Positions 29,780-38,261 of a stretch of DNA of 64,000 nucleotides are shown here, piece after piece. A model generated the notes under the pieces. That model had not been told where the DNA came from and ran no database searches. It saw only the letters and a list, made by a program, of their open reading frames with translations. Numbering within the stretch: position 1 is the stretch's first letter; the number at the start of each line of letters is the position of its first letter. The stretch spans positions 372,001 through 436,000 of the forward strand of contig NZ_LN868939.1 of the NCBI RefSeq assembly GCF_001182745.1, written 5' to 3'. The DNA comes from Nocardia farcinica (GTDB taxonomy: Bacteria > Actinomycetota > Actinomycetes > Mycobacteriales > Mycobacteriaceae). The translations under genes and the position numbers were made by a program.

Positions 29780-29848
29780 CCCCGCCGCGGGGCCGCGCCC
29801 ACGCCCGGTCCCGCCCCTCGTCCCCCTCGACACGGATTCCACTTGTAA

Positions 29849-29864
29849 CGTGGTGTCTGTCACT
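29849..29864 (+). promoter_or_regulatory. Possible CRP site upstream of crp
   Basis: CGTGG-TGTCTG-TCACT has the TGTGA-N6-TCACA spacing and seven of ten consensus bases. It lies 86 bases before the crp start and would allow autoregulation. Confidence 0.4.
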
Positions 29865-29949
29865 ACCCCGGCGCAGTGCCGCGTAGACTGCGCTTTTGGC
29901 CGATTCGCTTCGGTCCAGGACAGAGCCATTTCCCATAAGGAGCACATTC

Positions 29950-30624
29950 GTGGACGAGGCCCTCGCCAGAGCAGGCATCTTCCAAGGCGTAGAGCCCACC
30001 GCGGTGGCGGCGCTCGCCAAACAACTGCAGCCGGTGGACTTCCCACGCGGCCATGTCATCTTCAACGAGGGTGAGCCCGGCGACCGGCTGTACATCATCA
30101 CCTCGGGCAAGGTGAAGATCGGCCGTCGTTCCCCGGACGGCCGGGAGAACCTGCTGACCATCATGGGCCCGTCGGACATGTTCGGCGAGCTGTCGATCTT
30201 CGACCCCGGGCCGCGTACCTCGACCGCCACCACGGTCACCGAGGTCCGCGCCGTCACCATGGACCGCGACGCCCTCAAGTCCTGGATCGACCAGCGGCCC
30301 GAGATCGCCGAACAGTTGCTGCGGGTCCTCGCGCGCCGCCTGCGCCGCACCAACAACAACCTCGCCGACCTGATCTTCACCGACGTGCCCGGCCGCGTGG
30401 CCAAGGCACTGCTGCAGCTCGCGCAGCGCTTCGGCACCCAGGAAGCGGGTGCCCTGCGGGTCACCCACGACCTGACCCAGGAGGAGATCGCGCAGCTGGT
30501 CGGCGCGTCCCGCGAGACCGTCAACAAGGCGCTCGCCGACTTCGCGCACCGCGGCTGGCTGCGCCTGGAAGGCAAGAGCGTGCTGATCTCGGACTCCGAG
30601 CGGCTCGCCCGCCGCGCTCGCTGA
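29950..30624 (+). CDS. crp: cAMP receptor protein (CRP/FNR family regulator)
   Basis: This 224-residue protein is almost collinear with M. tuberculosis CRP (Rv3676), starting [16 protein letters not shown]. The cAMP-binding cassette contains [18 protein letters not shown]. The dimerisation helix is around [20 protein letters not shown], and the winged HTH is [23 protein letters not shown] 29950 follows AAGGAG at eight bases and matches the known N terminus; the longer frame is rejected. It controls carbon, respiration and dormancy genes in mycobacteria. A nearly ideal CRP site lies upstream of whiB4 in this window. Confidence 0.97.
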   Translation: MDEALARAGIFQGVEPTAVAALAKQLQPVDFPRGHVIFNEGEPGDRLYIITSGKVKIGRRSPDGRENLLTIMGPSDMFGELSIFDPGPRTSTATTVTEVRAVTMDRDALKSWIDQRPEIAEQLLRVLARRLRRTNNNLADLIFTDVPGRVAKALLQLAQRFGTQEAGALRVTHDLTQEEIAQLVGASRETVNKALADFAHRGWLRLEGKSVLISDSERLARRAR

Positions 30625-30644
30625 GCATCGAGCACCGTACCCGT

Positions 30645-30689
30645 ACGGCCCGGCGGATCCGCGCGCTCCACTCGGATCCGCCGGGCCGT
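30645..30689. terminator. Bidirectional terminator between crp and the MBL gene
   Basis: A perfect 17-bp stem (30645-30661 with 30673-30689, core CCCGGCGGATCCG) with an 11-base loop sits between the two convergent stops. Confidence 0.85.
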
Positions 30690-30697
30690 CGTGCGTG

Positions 30698-31489
30698 TCA
30701 GCCCCTGCTGCGCAGATAGTCCAGCTGGGCCTGCACCGAACTGCGCGCCGCCGGCCACAGCCGCTTGTCCACATCGGCGTATACCTTGCGGACCACCGCC
30801 ATCGCACCCGCGTCCGCGCCCAGCTCCCGCAGAGCGGCACGCACCTGATCCAGACGTTCGTGCCGGTGCTTCACGTAGTACTGGGCGACCGGCGCGAGGT
30901 CGGCGTGGTCGGGTCCGTGCGCGGGCAGCAACGCCTTGCCCGACCCCTCGGCCAGCAGCCGATCCAGCGAATCGAGGTAGTCGGCCAGCGCACCGCTGCG
31001 CGATTCCAGCACGGTGGTGCCGCTGCCGAGGATCGTGTCGCCGGTGATCACCGCGTCGTCGAGCACGAAACTCACCGAGTCCGAGGTGTGGCCGGGCGTG
31101 GCCAGCGTCCGGATGCGCAGACCGGCCGCCTCCAGCACGGCGTCGTCGGCCAGCGGGGTGTCCCAGCCGTGCAGGTAGCCGGGGTCGGCCGCGGTGACCG
31201 GCGCGCCGGTGAGCTTCACCAGCCGGTCGATGCCGCCGGTGTGGTCGTGGTGATGGTGGGTGATGAGCGTGAGCGCGATGCGGCCGTCGGTCGCGGCGAG
31301 AATCGCCTCGGTGTGCTTCTTGTCCTTGGGCCCCGGGTCGACCACCACGTATTCGGTGGCGCCGGGCGCCCGCAACAACCAGGTGTTGGTGCCGTCCAGC
31401 GTCATCTGGCCCGGGTTGTCCGCCAGCAGCACCGCCGCCGTCGGCGTCACCTGACGTACCCGGCCGTATGCGGGATGGGTCAGCGTCAT
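30698..31489 (-). CDS. Metallo-beta-lactamase-fold hydrolase (Rv3677c type)
   Basis: This 263-residue protein has the metal site THHHHDHTGGIDRL (HxHxDH). Further ligands are in LATPGHTSDSVSF, ITGDTILG and PAHGPDHA. The C-terminal helical region (YYVKHRHERLDQVRAALREL) is that of the LACTB2/glyoxalase-II-like subgroup, whose members include endoribonucleases. The exact substrate cannot be told. ATG 31489 is preferred because AGGTGAG is five bases upstream; a GTG at 31498 is the alternative. It follows the RidA gene in the same direction. Confidence 0.88.
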   Translation of the reverse strand: MTLTHPAYGRVRQVTPTAAVLLADNPGQMTLDGTNTWLLRAPGATEYVVVDPGPKDKKHTEAILAATDGRIALTLITHHHHDHTGGIDRLVKLTGAPVTAADPGYLHGWDTPLADDAVLEAAGLRIRTLATPGHTSDSVSFVLDDAVITGDTILGSGTTVLESRSGALADYLDSLDRLLAEGSGKALLPAHGPDHADLAPVAQYYVKHRHERLDQVRAALRELGADAGAMAVVRKVYADVDKRLWPAARSSVQAQLDYLRSRG

Positions 31490-31541
31490 CGCTCTCACCT
31501 CGGTTTCCTTGCCGTCCAGCGGGTTTCTCCGGACGGAAAAC

Positions 31542-32012
31542 TCAGCCGCGCACCTCGACGACGAGTTCGACCTCGACGGGCGCGTTCTTGGGCAGTTCGG
31601 CCACCCCCACCGCCGAGCGCGCGTGCACGCCCGCTTCTCCGAACACCTCGCCCAGCAGTTCCGAGGCGCCGTTCACCACGATCGGCTGGTCGGTGAATCC
31701 CGGTGCGGAGGCGACGAATCCGACCACCTTGACGATCCGCGTCACCTCGTCGAGCGAGATGAGATCGTGCACGGCGGCCAAGGCGTTGAGTGCGCAGAGC
31801 CGGGCGGCCTCCTTGGCCGTCTCGAGCGACACCTCGGCGCCGACCTTGCCGACCGCGGACAACTCACCGTCGACGAAGGGGAGCTGTCCGGACGTGTACA
31901 CCAGCGAACCCGTCCTGATGGCCGGGATGTAGGCCGCCACCGGCGCCGCCACCGCGGGCAGCGTCACGCCGAGCCGGTCCAGGTTCTCCCGCCACCGCGT
32001 CGCCGATTCCAC
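31542..32012 (-). CDS. RidA-family protein
   Basis: This is a 156-residue protein. LVYTSGQLPFVDGELSAVGK, AARLCALNALAAVHDLISLD and VGVAELPKNAPVEVELVVEV are the three conserved blocks of the RidA/YjgF family. Family members deaminate reactive enamine/imine intermediates of amino-acid enzymes. The key Arg of RidA proper is not present in the expected last block (ARSAVGVAELPKNAPVEVEL), so this may be one of the Rid subfamilies with other roles. GTG 32012 lies nine bases after the DUF4177 stop, so the two are probably one transcript. Confidence 0.88.
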   Translation of the reverse strand: MESATRWRENLDRLGVTLPAVAAPVAAYIPAIRTGSLVYTSGQLPFVDGELSAVGKVGAEVSLETAKEAARLCALNALAAVHDLISLDEVTRIVKVVGFVASAPGFTDQPIVVNGASELLGEVFGEAGVHARSAVGVAELPKNAPVEVELVVEVRG

Positions 32013-32021
32013 CGCCGCCGC

Positions 32022-32177
32022 CTACTGCTTCGGGCGCTTGAGGTACGCGACGTGCTGCTCGCCGGTCGGGCCGGGCAGCACCGTCACCAATTCCCAGCCG
32101 TCGGCGCCCCACTGGTCGAGGATCTGCTTGGTCGCGTGCGTGAGCAACGGCACGGTCGCGTATTCCCATGTGGTCAT
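32022..32177 (-). CDS. DUF4177-type small protein
   Basis: This 51-residue protein, MTTWEYATVPLLTHATKQIL then DQWGADGWELV and so on to LKRPKQ, has the WEY and GWELV marks of DUF4177. Its function is unknown. It starts at ATG 32177, divergent from the Get3-like ATPase gene, and is followed by RidA; the same arrangement exists in mycobacteria. Confidence 0.85.
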   Translation of the reverse strand: MTTWEYATVPLLTHATKQILDQWGADGWELVTVLPGPTGEQHVAYLKRPKQ

Positions 32178-32255
32178 GGAGTGAGTGTATGGGCATCGCG
32201 TTCGGGCACAATTCCCGCCACCACACCTGTGGTTACGGCGGGAATTCCCGGCGAG

Positions 32256-32263
32256 TTATAGGC
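32256..32263 (+). promoter_or_regulatory. -10 box directly before the first Get3-like ATPase start
   Basis: TATAGG at 32257-32262 is only nine bases before GTG 32272, and there is no Shine-Dalgarno sequence. This suggests a leaderless mRNA. Confidence 0.4.
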
Positions 32264-32271
32264 TCGCGAGC

Positions 32272-33309
32272 GTGGGAGTACCAACTGCAGTGCCCGTTTC
32301 GGCGGAGTCGGGGCTGGACAAGGGGTGGCCGAAGCGTGCGGAGCAGGCGCGCCTGCACTACGTCTCCGGCAAGGGCGGCACCGGTAAGTCCACGGTGGCC
32401 GCCGCGCTGGCGCTGGCCCTGGCCGCCGGCGGGCGGCGGGTGCTGCTGGTGGAGGTGGAGAGCAGGCAATCCATCGCCCAGCTGTTCGATCTTCCGCCGC
32501 TGCCACCCACCGAGACCAGGATCGCGACCGCCGACGGCGGCGGCGAGGTGGTGGCGCTGGCGCTCGACATCGAGCACGCCTTCCTCGAATACCTCGACAT
32601 GTTCTACAACCTGGGCTTCGCGGGACGGGCGATGCGGCGGATGGGCGCCATCGAGTTCGTCACCACCATCGCCCCCGGCCTACGTGACGTGATCCTGACC
32701 GGCAAGATCAAGGAGTGCGTGGTCCGCGTCGATCAGGCGGGCAAGCCGGTCTACGACGAGGTCGTGGTCGACGCACCGCCGACCGGCCGGATCGCCAGCT
32801 TCCTCGACGTCACCAAGGCGATGGCCGAGATCGCCAAGGGCGGCCCCATCGCCTCGCAGGCCGAGGGCGTGTCGCGGCTGCTGCACTCCGACCAGACGAT
32901 GATCCACCTGGTCACGCTGCTGGAGGCGCTGCCGGTGCAGGAGACCGCCGACGCGGTCGCCGAGCTCACCGCCAACGACCTGCGGATCGGCACCGTCATC
33001 GTCAACCGCGCGGGCGAGGGTTACCTGCCCGCCGACGTGCGCGACCGGGCCGCGGCCGGTGACCTCGATCGCGCGGCGATCCGCGCCGGACTCGAGCGCG
33101 CGGGCATTCGTCTCGACGAGGCCGATGTCGAGGGGCTGATCACCGAGACCGTCGAGCACTCGACCCGGTTGCAGGCGCAGGACACCAGCGCGACGGAACT
33201 GAACGAGGTCGGTGTGTCCCAGCTGTACCTGCCCGCCCTGACCGACGGCATCGATCTCGGCGCGCTGTACGAGCTGGCCGAACACCTGAGCGCACAGGGA
33301 GTGCGATGA
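32272..33309 (+). CDS. ArsA/GET3-like ATPase, first of a pair (Rv3679/BagA type)
   Basis: This 345-residue P-loop ATPase of the ArsA/Get3 group has the deviant Walker [21 protein letters not shown]. Switch I is [15 protein letters not shown] (Asp replaced by Glu), and switch II is [18 protein letters not shown]. It pairs with the next gene with a four-base overlap. In mycobacteria the pair forms a heteromeric complex named BagA/BagB, reported to protect against toxic metabolites; it is unlikely to be an arsenite pump because no ArsB is present. GTG 32272 lies directly after a -10-like TATAGG. Confidence 0.92.
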   Translation: MGVPTAVPVSAESGLDKGWPKRAEQARLHYVSGKGGTGKSTVAAALALALAAGGRRVLLVEVESRQSIAQLFDLPPLPPTETRIATADGGGEVVALALDIEHAFLEYLDMFYNLGFAGRAMRRMGAIEFVTTIAPGLRDVILTGKIKECVVRVDQAGKPVYDEVVVDAPPTGRIASFLDVTKAMAEIAKGGPIASQAEGVSRLLHSDQTMIHLVTLLEALPVQETADAVAELTANDLRIGTVIVNRAGEGYLPADVRDRAAAGDLDRAAIRAGLERAGIRLDEADVEGLITETVEHSTRLQAQDTSATELNEVGVSQLYLPALTDGIDLGALYELAEHLSAQGVR

Positions 33310-34418
33310 ACACGCTGGATGTCTCGGGGATCATCGCCGATCCCACCGCCCGGGTCGTGGTGTGCTGTGGCTCCGGCGGCGTCGGCAAGACGACCACCGC
33401 GGCCGCGATCGCGCTGCGGGCCGCCGAGCTGGGCCGCAAGGTCGTGGTGCTCACCATCGACCCGGCGCGCAGGCTGGCCCAGTCGCTCGGGGTGGCCGAG
33501 CTGGACAACGCGCCGCAGCGGGTGATCCTCGGCCCCGAGGCCAAGGGTGAGCTGCACGCGATGATGCTCAACATGCGCCGCACCTTCGACGAGATGGTGC
33601 TCGAGCACACCAGCCGGGACAAGGCCGAGCAGATCTTCGCCAACCCGATCTACCAGACCGTGGCCTCGTCCTTCGGCGGCACGCAGGAATACATGGCGAT
33701 GGAGAAGCTGGGCCAGCTGGTGTCCCGGCGCGAGTGGGACCTGATCGTGGTCGACACCCCGCCCTCGCGCAACGCGCTGGACTTCCTCGACGCGCCCAAG
33801 CGCCTGGGCACCTTCCTCAACGGCAAGATGATCCGCCTGATCATGGCGCCCGGTCGCGGGGTCGGCCGGTTCGTGACCGGCGCGATGAGCCTGGCGATGC
33901 GCGGTGTGTCCACAATCGTGGGCGGGCAGATGCTCAAGGATGCCTCGAACTTCCTGCAATCGCTGGAGTCGCTGTTCGGCGGCTTCCAGGACCGCGCCGA
34001 CCGCACCTACGCCATGCTCGCCAAGCCGGGCACCCACTTCCTGGTGGTGGCGGCGCCCGAACCGGACGCGCTGCGGGAGGCGTCGTTCTTCGTGGACCGG
34101 CTCTCCAGCGAGGGCATGCCGCTGGCCGGGCTGGTGCTCAACCGGACCCACCCGGTGCTCAGCAGCCTGCCGGGCGATCACGCACTCACCGCCGCCGACC
34201 GGCTCGCCGAGGACGATCCGCTGACCGCGGCGGTGCTGCGCATCCACGCCGAACGGGTCGCGACCGCCAAGCGGGAACGGCATCTGCTGGTGCGGTTCAC
34301 CGGCGCCCACCCGCGGGTGCCGATCGCGCCGGTGACGGCGCTGCCGTTCGAGGTCTCCGATCTCACGGCGTTGCGCGCGGTCGCCGATCAGCTCACCGGC
34401 GCGCCCGCCCCCGTGTGA
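33306..34418 (+). CDS. ArsA/GET3-like ATPase, second of a pair (Rv3680/BagB type)
   Basis: This 370-residue partner of the preceding ATPase has Walker [19 protein letters not shown], switch [18 protein letters not shown] and switch [22 protein letters not shown]. The central helical region ([20 protein letters not shown]) is hydrophobic enough to form a client groove as in Get3. ATG 33306 overlaps the upstream stop (ATGA). The stop is followed by a strong convergent hairpin shared with whiB4. Confidence 0.92.
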   Translation: MNTLDVSGIIADPTARVVVCCGSGGVGKTTTAAAIALRAAELGRKVVVLTIDPARRLAQSLGVAELDNAPQRVILGPEAKGELHAMMLNMRRTFDEMVLEHTSRDKAEQIFANPIYQTVASSFGGTQEYMAMEKLGQLVSRREWDLIVVDTPPSRNALDFLDAPKRLGTFLNGKMIRLIMAPGRGVGRFVTGAMSLAMRGVSTIVGGQMLKDASNFLQSLESLFGGFQDRADRTYAMLAKPGTHFLVVAAPEPDALREASFFVDRLSSEGMPLAGLVLNRTHPVLSSLPGDHALTAADRLAEDDPLTAAVLRIHAERVATAKRERHLLVRFTGAHPRVPIAPVTALPFEVSDLTALRAVADQLTGAPAPV

Positions 34419-34491
34419 TCGGTTCCGCTCGATAGCGAATCGGCCTGGGTCGCCAAAAGAACAGGGGCCGCAACGCCTTACCCCGAAAATG

Positions 34492-34521
34492 GAACTGAGC
34501 CCGCGATCGCGGGCTCAGTTC
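34492..34521. terminator. Convergent terminator between the ATPase pair and whiB4
   Basis: GAACTGAGCCCGCG at 34492-34505 is followed after two bases by its exact complement at 34508-34521, a near-perfect 14-bp stem between convergent genes. Confidence 0.85.
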
Positions 34522-34548
34522 GCTGGTTGTCGGTCCTGCCGGTCTGTC

Positions 34549-34872
34549 TCACATCGCCACTTGGTGCTGGCGCTGGGCCTGGAAGAAGTCGGCCCAGGAG
34601 GTCACCTCCGGATGCTGCTTGAGCAGCGCGCGACGCTGCCGTTCGGTCATCCCACCCCACACACCGAATTCCACTCGATTGTCGAGAGCATCGGCTCCAC
34701 ACTGCATCAACACCGGGCAGTGCCTGCAGATCGTCGCCGCCTTGCGCTGCGCCGCGCCGCGGACGAACAACTGATCGGGATCCACTTCCTTGCATCGGGC
34801 CTGGGAAACCCAGGCGATTCGAGCTTCGGCCTGCTCCACGTCCAATCGAGCGATGGGGGTTGTCATATGCAT
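34549..34872 (-). CDS. whiB4: WhiB-family iron-sulfur regulator, WhiB4 type
   Basis: This 107-residue protein has the four cluster-ligating cysteines in QARCKEVDPDQ, ICRHCPVLMQC, plus the tryptophan turn FGVWGGMTERQRRALLKQHP. Position next to ponA2 and the ATPase pair is that of whiB4 (Rv3681c), an oxygen- and redox-sensing regulator. ATG 34872 follows AGGGG at eight bases; ATG 34866 is an alternative. A CRP-like site lies 110-125 bases upstream. Confidence 0.93.
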   Translation of the reverse strand: MHMTTPIARLDVEQAEARIAWVSQARCKEVDPDQLFVRGAAQRKAATICRHCPVLMQCGADALDNRVEFGVWGGMTERQRRALLKQHPEVTSWADFFQAQRQHQVAM

Positions 34873-35239
34873 TTGGTGTGCCCCTTTGCAGTCCGAACAC
34901 CGGTCAACGGCGCTCCAGAATCGCGTGCCAGTGCGCAGCTACCCGTACCCTGCTGCGAACTGAACCACATTCCACTTTTAGTGTTAGCTCCATCACACTG
35001 GGTTCTCAATCTAGGTAAAGGTATGGCCCGAGCGCAAGACCGTCTCGAGATTTTTTGGTACGCCCGTCCATGCACCTGCCAGCACAAGACCGATCGGTCT
35101 GCGTGGATGTCCGACTCGCCGAGGCGACACGCCGAACATGCGCGGGAGACACGCTGATCGCAGCGTTTCCTGGCGTGGCTCGCACTGCGGGACAAACACA
35201 CCCGCAAACGCCGCGGCGCCACCCCGTAGGCTTGGCACC
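34873..35239. promoter_or_regulatory. Divergent control region of whiB4 and ponA2
   Basis: About 365 bases without a gene, AT-rich between 34970 and 35060. It contains a strong CRP site (34982-34997) on the whiB4 side. On the ponA2 side TAGGCT (35227-35232) precedes GTG 35240 by seven bases, typical of a leaderless start. Confidence 0.5.
34982..34997. promoter_or_regulatory. Near-consensus CRP binding site
   Basis: TGTTA-GCTCCA-TCACA matches TGTGA-N6-TCACA at nine of ten bases. It is about 115 bases upstream of whiB4 and 245 upstream of ponA2, and crp itself is encoded 5 kb away. Confidence 0.6.
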
Positions 35240-37612
35240 GTGTCGAACGTGCCGATCACACATACCCTCGCGAAGCTCGCAGGCAGCTGCGCGCTGGCCG
35301 CGGTACTCGTCGCCGGATTGCTGTTCCCGCTCGCCGGTGGTTTCGGGTTCGTCTCCAACCGCGCCGCCGACGCCGTCGACAACGTCTCCGCCGAACTCGT
35401 CGAGGGCACCGTCCCCGCGGTGTCGACGATGGTGGACGCGGCGGGCAACCCGATCGCCTGGCTCTACGAGCAGCGGCGCTTCGAGGTGCCCAGCGACCGC
35501 ATCTCCAACGACATGAAGCTGGCGATCATCTCCATCGAGGACCGCCGCTTCGCCGAACACGACGGCGTCGACTGGCAGGGCACCGTCCGTGCCTTCCTGA
35601 CCAACACCACCAGCGGCGAGGTCCAGCAGGGCGCCTCCACGCTGGACCAGCAGTACGTGAAGAACTTCCAGCTGCTGGTGGTCGCCAAGACCGACGCCGA
35701 GCGCCGGGCCGCCATCGAGACCACCCCCGCGCGCAAGATCCGCGAGATCCGCATGGCGCTGACGCTGGACAAGGAACTCACCAAGGACGAGATCCTCACC
35801 CGGTACCTCAACCTCGTCCCGTTCGGCAACTCCTCGTACGGCATCCAGGACGCCGCGCAGACCTATTTCGGCATCGATGCCGCGGACCTGAACGTGCCGC
35901 AGGCGGCCATGCTGGCCGGTATGGTGCAGTCCAGCTCCAAGCTGAACCCGTACACCAATCCTCAGGGCGTGCTGGACCGTCGCAACACCGTGCTGGACAC
36001 GATGATCCAGAACATCCCCGGCCGTGCCGAGGAGTTCCGCAAGGCCAAGCAGGAGCCGCTGGGCGTGCTGCCGGAGCCGAAGGGGCTGCCGCGCGGCTGC
36101 ATCGCGGCCAACGACCGCGGCTTCTTCTGCGACTACGCACTGCAGTACCTGGCCGAAGCGGGCATCAGCCGCGAGCAGATCGACAAGGGCGGCTTCCTGA
36201 TCAGGACCACGCTCGACCCGGCCGTGCAGGACTCGGTCAAGCGCGCGATCAACGACCACGCCAAGCCGGACCTCGACCACATCGCCGAGGTGATGTCGGT
36301 CGTCGCGCCGGGACAGGACTCGCATCCGGTGCTGGCGATGGCCAGCAGCCGCACCTACGGCCTGAACCAGGACGCCAACGAGACGGTGCAACCGCAGCCG
36401 TTCTCGATGGTCGGCGACGGCGCGGGCTCGGTCTTCAAGATCTTCACCACCGCCGCCGCGATGGAGAAGGGTCTCGGCATCAACTCCCAGCTCGACGTGC
36501 CCGCCCGCTTCGACGCCCAGGGCATGGGCAACGGCGGCGCGCGCGGCTGCCCGCCGGCCACCTACTGCGTCGAGAACGCGGGCCGCTACAAGTCGCCGAT
36601 GTCGGTGACCGAGGCGCTGGCCACCTCGCCGAACACCGCGTTCGTCAAGCTCATCCAGGCCGTCGGCGTGACACCGACCGTCGACATGGCGGTCCGGCTC
36701 GGCATGCGTTCGTTCACCAAGCCGGGCACCTCCGGCCACGGCAACCAGAGTCTGGCCGACATGATCAAGGACCAGAACCTCGGCTCGTTCACCCTGGGCC
36801 CGGTCGCGATCAACCCGCTCGAGCTGTCCAACGTGGCCGCGACGCTGGCCTCCGGTGGTCGCTGGTGCCCGCCCTCGCCGATCAAGGAGGTGATCGACCG
36901 CTACGGCAAGCCGGTGCCGCTCACCCAGCAGGCCTGCGAGCAGGTGGTCGAGCCGGGGCTGGCCAACACCCTGGCCAACGCCATGAGCAAGGACGACACC
37001 TCCGGCACCGCCGCGGGCGCGGCGCAGGCGATGGGCTGGGGCGGCCTGCCGATGGCGGGTAAGACGGGCACCACCGAGAGCCACCGCTCCTCGGCGTTCC
37101 TCGGCTTCACCAACTCGCTGGCCGGCGCGGTCTACGTCTACGGTGACAGCCCGACGCCCGGCGAGATCTGCTCGTTCCCGCTGCGCAACTGCGGCAGCGG
37201 CGACCTGTTCGGTGGTAACGAGCCTGCGCGCACCTGGTTCAGCGCGGTGAAGGGCGTGGTGGGCAACTTCCCGCCGCCCGCGCTGCCGCCGCTGGACGAC
37301 AAATACGTGCGCGGTGCGAACAACGCGCAGGTGCCCGATGTGGTCGGGATGTCGCAGAGCGAGGCGACCACGGCGCTGGTCTCGGCGGGCTTCCAGGTGT
37401 CGGCCGTGAACGGTTCCGGACCGCCGCCGAAGGGCAGCGTGATGAGCATGGCGCCGAACGGCTCGGCGATTCCGGGCTCGGTCATCACCATCTACATCAG
37501 CGACGGCACCCAGCGGCAGGCGCCGAGTCCGGCGGCGCCGGCGCCCGCGCCGAACCTGCCGGCGCCGCCGCCGCTGCCGAACATCCCGCTGCCACCGTGG
37601 TGGCCGCGGTAG
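35240..37612 (+). CDS. ponA2: Bifunctional penicillin-binding protein (class A PBP) PonA2
   Basis: This 790-residue protein polymerises and cross-links peptidoglycan. One membrane anchor (CALAAVLVAGLLFPLAGGFG) is followed by a GT51 glycosyltransferase domain with the catalytic Glu in IISIEDRRFAEHDGVD and QGASTLDQQYVKN. The transpeptidase domain has SVFK (SxxK, in GAGSVFKIFTT), SPN (LATSPNTAF) and KTGTTE. A single PASTA domain (NAQVPDVVGMSQSEATTALV) and a Pro-rich end (PAPAPNLPAPPPLPNIPLPP) close the protein, the layout of Rv3682. GTG 35240 is chosen because it directly follows a -10-like TAGGCT. Confidence 0.96.
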   Translation: MSNVPITHTLAKLAGSCALAAVLVAGLLFPLAGGFGFVSNRAADAVDNVSAELVEGTVPAVSTMVDAAGNPIAWLYEQRRFEVPSDRISNDMKLAIISIEDRRFAEHDGVDWQGTVRAFLTNTTSGEVQQGASTLDQQYVKNFQLLVVAKTDAERRAAIETTPARKIREIRMALTLDKELTKDEILTRYLNLVPFGNSSYGIQDAAQTYFGIDAADLNVPQAAMLAGMVQSSSKLNPYTNPQGVLDRRNTVLDTMIQNIPGRAEEFRKAKQEPLGVLPEPKGLPRGCIAANDRGFFCDYALQYLAEAGISREQIDKGGFLIRTTLDPAVQDSVKRAINDHAKPDLDHIAEVMSVVAPGQDSHPVLAMASSRTYGLNQDANETVQPQPFSMVGDGAGSVFKIFTTAAAMEKGLGINSQLDVPARFDAQGMGNGGARGCPPATYCVENAGRYKSPMSVTEALATSPNTAFVKLIQAVGVTPTVDMAVRLGMRSFTKPGTSGHGNQSLADMIKDQNLGSFTLGPVAINPLELSNVAATLASGGRWCPPSPIKEVIDRYGKPVPLTQQACEQVVEPGLANTLANAMSKDDTSGTAAGAAQAMGWGGLPMAGKTGTTESHRSSAFLGFTNSLAGAVYVYGDSPTPGEICSFPLRNCGSGDLFGGNEPARTWFSAVKGVVGNFPPPALPPLDDKYVRGANNAQVPDVVGMSQSEATTALVSAGFQVSAVNGSGPPPKGSVMSMAPNGSAIPGSVITIYISDGTQRQAPSPAAPAPAPNLPAPPPLPNIPLPPWWPR

Positions 37613-37618
37613 CCAGCG

Positions 37619-38083
37619 CTAGAGGCGGGCTTTGACGGCCGCGGAGATCCGCGAGCCGTCGGCCTTGCCCTGGGCCAGCTGGGTGGCGATCTTCATGGCC
37701 TGCCCCATCTGGCGCATGCCCGGCCGCTCCCCCAACTGCTCGGCGACCTGGGCGATCGCGGTGTCGGCGAGGTCGGCCACCTCCGCCTCGCTGAGCTGGG
37801 TGGGCAGGTACTCGTCGATGATGCGGGCTTCGGCGTGCTCGTTGGCCGCCAGCTCCCCGCGCCCGGCCTGGGTGTAGACCTCGGCCGACTCGTTGCGCTT
37901 CTTCGCCTCCTTCTGCAGGACGGCGATCACCTCGGCATCGGACAGCTCCCGCGCCTGCGCACCCGCGACCTCGGCGTTCTGGATCGCGGCCAGCAGCATG
38001 CGCAGGGTGGCCAGGCGCAGGGTGTCCTTGGCTTTCATCGCGGCGGTCATGTCCGCACGCAGGCGCTCTTTGAGTTCCGACAT
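37619..38083 (-). CDS. GatB/YqeY-domain protein
   Basis: This 154-residue helical protein starts MSELKERLRADMTAAMKAKD and contains YLPTQLSEAEVADLADTAIA and the end block MGQAMKIATQLAQGKADGSR. It is the free-standing YqeY form related to the tail of GatB in tRNA-dependent amidation, but its own role is not established. ATG 38083 is the family start; the longer frame to 38248 is rejected. It converges on ponA2 with a gap of only six bases. Confidence 0.9.
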   Translation of the reverse strand: MSELKERLRADMTAAMKAKDTLRLATLRMLLAAIQNAEVAGAQARELSDAEVIAVLQKEAKKRNESAEVYTQAGRGELAANEHAEARIIDEYLPTQLSEAEVADLADTAIAQVAEQLGERPGMRQMGQAMKIATQLAQGKADGSRISAAVKARL

Positions 38084-38249
38084 GGGCCTCACGGTAGTCG
38101 GTCCGCCGGTGCCGCCCCACCACATTTCGGCTGTGCCGCCCGGCCCGTCGCGGCCCGGTATGTCCGGTGATTTCCCAGGTCGGGCCGGGTGCGGCCGAAT
38201 TCGCCAGGCGTGTGCGGAAACACACTCAGCGTTCTCCGCCCGCCTCACC

Positions 38250-38255
38250 TATGCT
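38250..38255 (+). promoter_or_regulatory. -10 box of the phosphodiesterase gene
   Basis: TATGCT ends seven bases before ATG 38262 and no ribosome site is present, so the mRNA is probably leaderless. Confidence 0.5.
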
Positions 38256-38261
38256 GGGCAA

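Noticed and set aside
32272..34418. Arsenite export operon
   Set aside because: The two ATPases resemble ArsA, but there is no ArsB, ArsR or ArsC nearby and the context is that of the mycobacterial Get3-like pair.
35006..37084. 692-codon frame antisense to ponA2
   Set aside because: Shadow; ponA2 has all catalytic motifs on the plus strand.
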